Of a stretch of 18,410 nucleotides of DNA, positions 14,012-18,410 are shown piece after piece (the stretch's first letter is position 1; the number at the start of each line of letters is the position of its first letter). The DNA lies in the NCBI GenBank assembly GCA_050744165.1, contig JBOGGN010000406.1, positions 1 through 18,410 on the forward strand. Reading direction: 5' to 3'. The position numbers were made by a program, and so were the translations under genes. Under the pieces are notes generated by a model. It searched no databases. It was not told where the DNA came from and saw only the letters and a program-made list of their open reading frames with translations. This stretch comes from JBOGGN01 sp050744165 (GTDB lineage: Bacteria > Actinomycetota > Acidimicrobiia > Acidimicrobiales > Palsa-688).

Positions 14012-16282
14012 TCAGCCGGCGGAATTGGCGGCGGTCGGGGCCAGGTCGTAGAGGGTCGTGCCGCCCACGCTGTGGGAGGTGTAGTTCGCCTCGACCCACC
14101 TGGCGATCTGGTCGGCCACGCTCGCCGACCCGCCGCCCGGCCCCCCGAAGCCGGGCCCGCCCCGGCCACCCCCAAGGAAGAAACGGATCTTGCCGGCAGC
14201 CACATCGGCCTGGAACTGGGCCAGGGTGGGCGTGGGGTCGGTGCCGTTGAACCCGCCGATCGCCATCACGGGATCGCCAGTCGCCAGCTGGTAACCCGAC
14301 GCCACGTTGGCGCCGACGGTCGCCGCGACCCAGGTGTAGTGGCCGCCGCCCGGCTTCGAATAGCCCGCCTTCAGGTATTGGGTGAGAGCGGCGCTCGGGG
14401 TGCTCCCGTTGAGCAGGCCGCCACCGCCGCCGCCGCCGAAGGGATTGGCGGCTGCGCCGTTTCCTCCCCCGAACCGGCCTCCCCCGAAGTTGCCGCCTCC
14501 GAGGCCAGGCCGGCCCCCGTTGCCACCGGCCCCTGCCCCGAAGCCGCCGCCTCCCCAGAAGTTGCCGCCTCCGAGGCCAGGCCGGCCCCCGTTGCCACCG
14601 GCGAGCGGGCTGCCAGGCGGGCCGCCCCGGCCCGGACCTTGGGTGATCGGTGGTCCGGCCGAGGGAATGGCGCCCGCGTACGCAGTGGCGACCGTCTCCA
14701 GCGTGTAAGCCGCAGGCGCAGCCACCATGGCCACCAGCGCCCCGACCGCGACCAGGGGGGTCAAACGCCCCAGCAGGTGAGCCCCGATCGCGAGCACGGC
14801 GGCAACGGCCAGGCCAACCACCAATATCGCTGGAGCCAGCCACGGGTGCCACCGGGGGCTGCGGCCCAGCAGGACGCCGGCCCACACGACAGTGGCGCCA
14901 ACCGTGGCCGCCAACGTGGCCCGGGCCCACCATCGGTCCCGCCGGTCCCAAAAGAGCTTGCCGCCCACGGCCACCACGGCGCCGAGGGCCGGTGCCAGGG
15001 CGACGGTGTAGTAGGGGTGGATGATCCCTTCCCCGAAGCTGAACACGGCGCCGGTCGCCACCAACCACCCGCCCCACAGCACCAGCGCCGCCCGCGATCG
15101 GTCGGTCCGCGCCGATCGCCAGGTGACGACCAGACCGGCCACGAGAAGGACCAGCGCGGCCGGGAGCAGCCATGACGCCTGTCCGCCGAAATCGGCGTTG
15201 AACAGCCGGGTCAGGCCGGTGATCCCCCAACGGCTCCCACCGGTGGACCCGCCACCAACGCTGCCGGACTCCTGGCCCGTGAGCCGGCCGAGGCCGTTGT
15301 AACCGAACATCACATTCCAGACGCTGTTGTTCTGCGAGCCACCTACGTACGGCCGTGACCCGGCCGGAACCAGGCTCACCACGACCGGCCACCACAAGGA
15401 CGACACCGCAACCGCGGCTGCGGCGCCCGCCAAGTGTCCGATGCGGCGGCGCACAGGGGCGGGCGCCGCCAACAGGTACACCAGGCCGAACGCCGGCAAC
15501 ACCAGAAAGGCCGCCAGCAACTTGGCCAAGAAGGCGAAGCCGACGGCCACCCCCGCCACCGCCAACCACCACCCCGACGCCTTCTCCGTCGCTCGGACGA
15601 CGCAGTAGGCGGCCACCACCAGGAGCAACGTCAGCAGGGCGTCGGGGTTGTTGTAGCGGAACATCAAGGCGGCGATCGGCGTCAGCGCCAGAACGCCACC
15701 GGCTATGAGCCCGGCGGCGTCGCCGAACCACCGCTTCACGGCGGCGTACAGCACCCAGACCGCAGCAACCCCTTCGAGCGCCTCCGGTGCCAGGAGCGAC
15801 CAGCTGTTGACGCCGAACAGGCGGCCCGAAACATCCATGACCCACAACGCCGCCGGTGGCTTGTCGACGGTAATGAAGTTGGCGGCGTCAAAGGACCCGT
15901 AGAACATGGCCTTCCAGCTGCGGGTTCCGGCCTGGACGGCGGCGGAGTAGAAGCTGTTGGCCCAGCCCGAGCGGTCCAGGCCCCAGAGGTAGAGGACGGC
16001 CGTGCCGACTAGGAGGACGGCAAGCGAGGCTCGCGACGGCCGCCGCGACCAGCGGCCCGAACCTGCCCGAGGCGTCACCGCCGGCCGCTGGCTGATGGCA
16101 TGCCGCCGCCGCGAGGACGCTGGATGAGATGGGGAGACCGCGGACCCCGATTGGGGGCCGACGGGGCCGGGGGGACCGACCGGACGCGGCCACCGTCCGT
16201 CCGGGGCGGCAGGCCCGATTTCGGGCGGCAACGGCGGAGCTTCCCATTCCGGTCCGATGTGCGGCGGCATCGTCGTCGTCAT
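14012..16282 (-). CDS. GT39-family membrane glycosyltransferase (YkcB-like)
   Basis: A 756-aa polytopic membrane protein. ATG 16282 shares ATGA with the stop of the GtrA gene. A Pro-rich cytosolic tail (1-85) precedes about a dozen membrane segments (from ASLAVLLVGTAVLYLWGL near 85-102 to about 545). The first extracytoplasmic loop has the GT39 signature, including SGWANSFYSAAVQ and FITVDKPPAALWVM with Asp140 as the likely catalytic acid residue. A Gly/Asn-rich linker (about 545-625) with in-frame repeats leads to an outer C-terminal domain of about 130 residues. The layout matches ArnT/PMT-type enzymes that use polyprenyl-phosphate sugars as donors, especially the bacterial YkcB-like group with this C-terminal domain. 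The probable job is adding a sugar to an envelope acceptor outside the membrane, using product of the coupled GT2 gene. The acceptor is unknown. Confidence 0.9.
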   Translation of the reverse strand: MTTTMPPHIGPEWEAPPLPPEIGPAAPDGRWPRPVGPPGPVGPQSGSAVSPSHPASSRRRHAISQRPAVTPRAGSGRWSRRPSRASLAVLLVGTAVLYLWGLDRSGWANSFYSAAVQAGTRSWKAMFYGSFDAANFITVDKPPAALWVMDVSGRLFGVNSWSLLAPEALEGVAAVWVLYAAVKRWFGDAAGLIAGGVLALTPIAALMFRYNNPDALLTLLLVVAAYCVVRATEKASGWWLAVAGVAVGFAFLAKLLAAFLVLPAFGLVYLLAAPAPVRRRIGHLAGAAAAVAVSSLWWPVVVSLVPAGSRPYVGGSQNNSVWNVMFGYNGLGRLTGQESGSVGGGSTGGSRWGITGLTRLFNADFGGQASWLLPAALVLLVAGLVVTWRSARTDRSRAALVLWGGWLVATGAVFSFGEGIIHPYYTVALAPALGAVVAVGGKLFWDRRDRWWARATLAATVGATVVWAGVLLGRSPRWHPWLAPAILVVGLAVAAVLAIGAHLLGRLTPLVAVGALVAMVAAPAAYTLETVATAYAGAIPSAGPPITQGPGRGGPPGSPLAGGNGGRPGLGGGNFWGGGGFGAGAGGNGGRPGLGGGNFGGGRFGGGNGAAANPFGGGGGGGLLNGSTPSAALTQYLKAGYSKPGGGHYTWVAATVGANVASGYQLATGDPVMAIGGFNGTDPTPTLAQFQADVAAGKIRFFLGGGRGGPGFGGPGGGSASVADQIARWVEANYTSHSVGGTTLYDLAPTAANSAG
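14487..14603. repeat. 45-bp perfect direct repeat inside the GT39 gene
   Basis: Two identical 45-bp copies (14487-14531 and 14559-14603) lie 72 bp apart, a multiple of three, so both encode the same Gly/Asn-rich segment containing GGNGGRPGLGGGNF. The copies sit in the extracytoplasmic linker of the glycosyltransferase and mark a recent coding duplication prone to length change. Confidence 0.9.
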
Positions 16283-16932
16283 GGCCCGTTCCCCGAGCCC
16301 TCGACGGCCACCGGCGCCCGGTGACGGAACAGGATCCGGTCGAGGATCCAGAACTGCGCCAACCACAAGGTCCCGAAGGTCAACACGTTGGCCGCCAAGG
16401 CGACAAACGTCCGGGCTCCGGTCCCGAGATGGGAATGGTCGGCCCATCGTGCGGCCGCGCTCACCGCCAAAGTCGACAGGCCGAGCTCGGCAAAGCACCA
16501 GGTCACGAACGGGCCCACCTCGGCCCAGATCGAGCGGCGCCCGGCCTTGGCCCAGACCCAGCGACGGTTCAGCTCAAAGGAGGGGATGGTTGCCACGCCA
16601 GTGGCCAGGACGTTGGCCCAGCCGGCAGTGGTGGCTCGCGTGGCGATAAGGGTTCCAAGGATGCTGAGGCTGACCACCGTGGAGATGACCGACACGGAGG
16701 CGTACTTCGCCAGCTTGCGCACCAGTGGCGCCGCCAGCAGGCGCGGGACCATCCTGGCCGCCCGCGATGGCAGCTGCGAGCTCCCCTCGGTGAGGCGAGG
16801 CCCGTCGGAGGGCCGAGACCCATCCGCCGAGCGAGGCCCGTCCGTAGGGCGAGACCTATCCGCCGAGCGTGGCCCTTCCGTGGGGCGAGAGCCACCGACC
16901 TCGAGCCAGCCCCCTTCGCCGCTGGCTCTCAC
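16279..16932 (-). CDS. GtrA-family membrane protein with N-terminal 12-residue repeats
   Basis: A 217-aa protein. GTG 16932 overlaps the upstream stop as GTGA, and this gene's own stop overlaps the GT39 start as ATGA, so all three are translationally coupled. Residues 15-50 hold three 12-residue hydrophilic repeats (SRPTEGPRSADR, SRPTDGPRSADG, SRPSDGPRLTEG). From Met61 the sequence is a normal GtrA domain of four membrane segments, with VRKLAKYASVSVIST at its start, ELNRRWVW after the second segment and LAQFWILDRILF at the end. ATG 16752 (Met61) would give a standard-size GtrA and is the alternative start. GtrA proteins are thought to flip or aid transfer of polyprenyl-phosphate sugars made by a GT2 partner, which here is the gene just upstream. 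Confidence 0.85.
   Translation of the reverse strand: MRASGEGGWLEVGGSRPTEGPRSADRSRPTDGPRSADGSRPSDGPRLTEGSSQLPSRAARMVPRLLAAPLVRKLAKYASVSVISTVVSLSILGTLIATRATTAGWANVLATGVATIPSFELNRRWVWAKAGRRSIWAEVGPFVTWCFAELGLSTLAVSAAARWADHSHLGTGARTFVALAANVLTFGTLWLAQFWILDRILFRHRAPVAVEGSGNGP
16783..16890. repeat. Three 36-bp coding repeats in the GtrA gene
   Basis: Three tandem, slightly diverged 36-bp units encode the three 12-residue repeats at the N terminus of the GtrA protein. The first two full DNA copies differ at only a few positions (for example 16795-16830 against 16831-16866). All indel-free and in frame, so they behave as a coding minisatellite. Confidence 0.8.
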
Positions 16933-18131
16933 CGGAACACCCACCGGCGCAGCAGCAGAAAACGCCCGACCGCGGCGGCGCCGTTGACCACCGTGAGGAC
17001 GACCAGGTCGCCAACGAGGGAGGTGACCCCAACCCACCCGGCGAGCAGCAAGGCAGCCACCGTGAGCACAAGCGGAAGAGCGGCCACGAGCAGACCGGCA
17101 CTGTACTGACGCGTCCGGCCGCGCCGGCCGCGGTAGGCAAAGGTGAGGCGCCGGTTGGCGGCGGTGTTGGCGACGGCGGACACGGGGAGGGCGATGACAT
17201 CGGCCATTACCGGTCCGAGAGCCAGCGGACCGGCCAGCAGCACAAAGGCCATGGCGAACAGGACGGTACTGGCGACTCCCACACCAGCGAAGCGAATGGC
17301 CTGACCCGCCATGGCAGGTTCCACCCCTCCGAGGTCGCTCGGGAGGGTACCGGCGGGGATTTTTCCACCCCCGGTCGCGAAGCGACGCAGCATCCGGCCG
17401 ATACCCCGCAGATCCTCCCAGGCGGTGCCGCCGAGATCGACCCGGGAATCGGGATCGTCCACCCAGTCGACAGGCACCTCGTGGATGCGGAGGCCGTTGT
17501 GCTCCGCCAGCACGAGCAGCTCGGTGTCGAAGAACCAGTCCTCGTCGTCAACCAGCGGCAACAGGGCCTGGGCGACGCCGGCCCGCATGGCCTTGAAGCC
17601 GCACTGCGCATCGGAAAACCCGTTGCCAAGCACCGTCCGCAGGATCAGGTTGTAGCCCCGGGAGATGATTTTCCGCCGGGCGCCGCGAACGACCCGGGCG
17701 CCGGGAGCCAGGCGGGTCCCGATCGCCACGTCGGAATGGCCGGACAACAGCGGAGCGACCAGCGGCAGCAGGGCGTCGAGGCGGGTCGAGAGGTCGACAT
17801 CGGTATAGGCGACCACCTTCGCCGGGCTGGCCAGCCACGCCGCCCGGAGTGCCCGGCCCCGCCCCCGCTGGTCAATGTGCATGGCCCGCACGCCGGAAAG
17901 TTCGCACGCCAGGCGTTGGGCGACGTCCCAAGTGGCGTCGCGGCTGGCGTTGTCGGCGATCGTCACCCGCCAGGTGAGGGGGAAGGACGAGACCAGATAC
18001 TGATGAAGGCGCGTGACTGCCTCGGCCAGCCCGGCCTCCTCGTCGAAGACCGGGACCACGATCTCGACGTCGACCGTGGCCACGGGTGGGGCCGGCACGG
18101 GGTTCCCAACCTCGGGCAGAACGGCGGTCAC
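16929..18131 (-). CDS. GT2 (DPM1-like) glycosyltransferase fused to a GtrA domain
   Basis: A 400-aa protein starting at GTG 18131, the earliest start in frame; no clear ribosome site. Residues about 20-250 are a GT-A fold of family 2: VDVEIVVPVFDEEAGL (21-35), ADNASRDATWDVAQ, a metal-binding D111-V-D113 in AYTDVDLST, then DAQCGFKAMR and EDWFFDTELL. These are marks of polyprenyl-phosphate hexosyltransferases (DPM1/YkcC type) acting at the inner face of the membrane. Residues about 273-400 form a second, membrane GtrA domain with four hydrophobic segments, ANRRLTF and the closing LLRRWVF. The enzyme should load a sugar from a nucleotide donor onto a polyprenyl phosphate. It heads a coupled operon with GtrA and GT39 genes that would carry the lipid-linked sugar across and use it. 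Confidence 0.9.
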   Translation of the reverse strand: MTAVLPEVGNPVPAPPVATVDVEIVVPVFDEEAGLAEAVTRLHQYLVSSFPLTWRVTIADNASRDATWDVAQRLACELSGVRAMHIDQRGRGRALRAAWLASPAKVVAYTDVDLSTRLDALLPLVAPLLSGHSDVAIGTRLAPGARVVRGARRKIISRGYNLILRTVLGNGFSDAQCGFKAMRAGVAQALLPLVDDEDWFFDTELLVLAEHNGLRIHEVPVDWVDDPDSRVDLGGTAWEDLRGIGRMLRRFATGGGKIPAGTLPSDLGGVEPAMAGQAIRFAGVGVASTVLFAMAFVLLAGPLALGPVMADVIALPVSAVANTAANRRLTFAYRGRRGRTRQYSAGLLVAALPLVLTVAALLLAGWVGVTSLVGDLVVLTVVNGAAAVGRFLLLRRWVFR

Positions 18132-18273
18132 GGCCCCATGGTGGTGGCCGAGGCTGAATTCTTCCCGTGACGGGATTAAGAGCCAGATCAGAAAGATCTT
18201 TGGGTTGGACAGCCGGTTCGGGCGGCCGTCGCTCCGGGTCAGCCGCCCTCGTCACCCGCCTCGCCGCCCCGGC

Positions 18274-18390
18274 GGTGGCCCGAAAACCTGTCGTATATGG
18301 GTAGCTATTCGGGTCACCCGCCCTCGGCCGCCCTGGGGGTGGCCCGAAAACCTGTCGTATATGGGTAGCTATTCGGGTCACCCGCCCTCG
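18274..18390. repeat. Perfect 53-bp direct repeat, hairpin-forming, period 64 bp
   Basis: Two identical 53-bp copies (18274-18326, 18338-18390) begin GGTGGCCCGAAAACCTG and end GGGTCACCCGCCCTCG, with an 11-bp GC-rich spacer. Within each, GGTGGCCCGAA and TTCGGGTCACC pair over 11 bp (one G-U) around a 23-nt AT-richer loop. A related tail (CCGGGTCAGCCGCCCTCG, ending near 18251) precedes copy 1, hinting at a decayed third unit. The array reaches the window edge and may continue. The rest of 18132-18273 shows no gene; it should hold the promoter of the GT2 operon. Confidence 0.9.
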
Positions 18391-18410
18391 CCACACGCTC
18401 TCGCCACCCG

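Noticed and set aside
18274..18390. CRISPR-like array
   Set aside because: The repeat is 53 bp with an 11-bp GC-rich spacer and only two copies; no cas genes are near.
17872..18396. 174-aa minus-strand open frame over the GT2 start and the repeats
   Set aside because: It is out of frame with the clear GT2 gene and its 5' part merely translates the direct repeats; composition is Arg/Pro-rich shadow type.

Overview
The window is GC-rich (roughly two thirds or more G+C by eye) with dense genes, frequent GTG starts, 4-nt start/stop overlaps and an uncommon assortment of secreted hydrolases. This fits an actinobacterium. The Thr-rich secreted glucosaminidases, the proline/glycine-tailed RDD protein and the GT39/GtrA cluster would suit a soil-type Acidimicrobiia, but there is no rRNA or other marker to prove it. 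I see no tRNA, rRNA, CRISPR array, integrase or transposase.

Layout: (1) 47-2449, minus strand: a secreted S53 (sedolisin) peptidase followed 24 bp later by a lipoprotein esterase of the LpqC/PHB-depolymerase type. (2) 2670-2930, minus: an 86-aa orphan protein with a strong ribosome site. (3) 3107-5597, plus: an assimilatory sulfur pair, a siroheme nitrite/sulfite reductase and a [4Fe-4S] APS reductase (cysH), behind a promoter that looks leaderless. (4) 5706-8599, plus: two tandem paralogous secreted glucosaminidase-fold proteins. (5) 8602-11078, minus: a MoxR-type AAA+ ATPase and a CoxE-like VWA protein joined by an ATGA overlap. (6) 11234-12019, minus: arylamine N-acetyltransferase. A small membrane-anchored protein (12045-12464) diverges from it, and an RDD membrane protein (12619-13320) follows. 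(7) 13327-13678, minus: a cupin gene broken into three frames. (8) 13679-14011: non-coding, with a 78-bp imperfect inverted repeat and a 19-bp tandem duplication. (9) 14012-18131, minus: a three-gene, overlap-coupled cell-envelope glycosylation operon, GT2-GtrA fusion -> GtrA -> GT39. (10) 18132-18410: non-coding, carrying a perfect 53-bp direct repeat whose unit folds as a hairpin.

Functional reading: region 3 reduces APS to sulfite and sulfite to sulfide (or nitrite to ammonia). Region 9 probably makes a polyprenyl-phosphate sugar, flips it and transfers it outside the membrane. Region 5 is a chaperone-like ATPase/VWA pair without its usual client enzyme nearby. The points most worth following are the doubled set of iron-sulfur cysteine motifs in the sulfite reductase, the three-frame cupin, and the two unexplained intergenic repeat structures.
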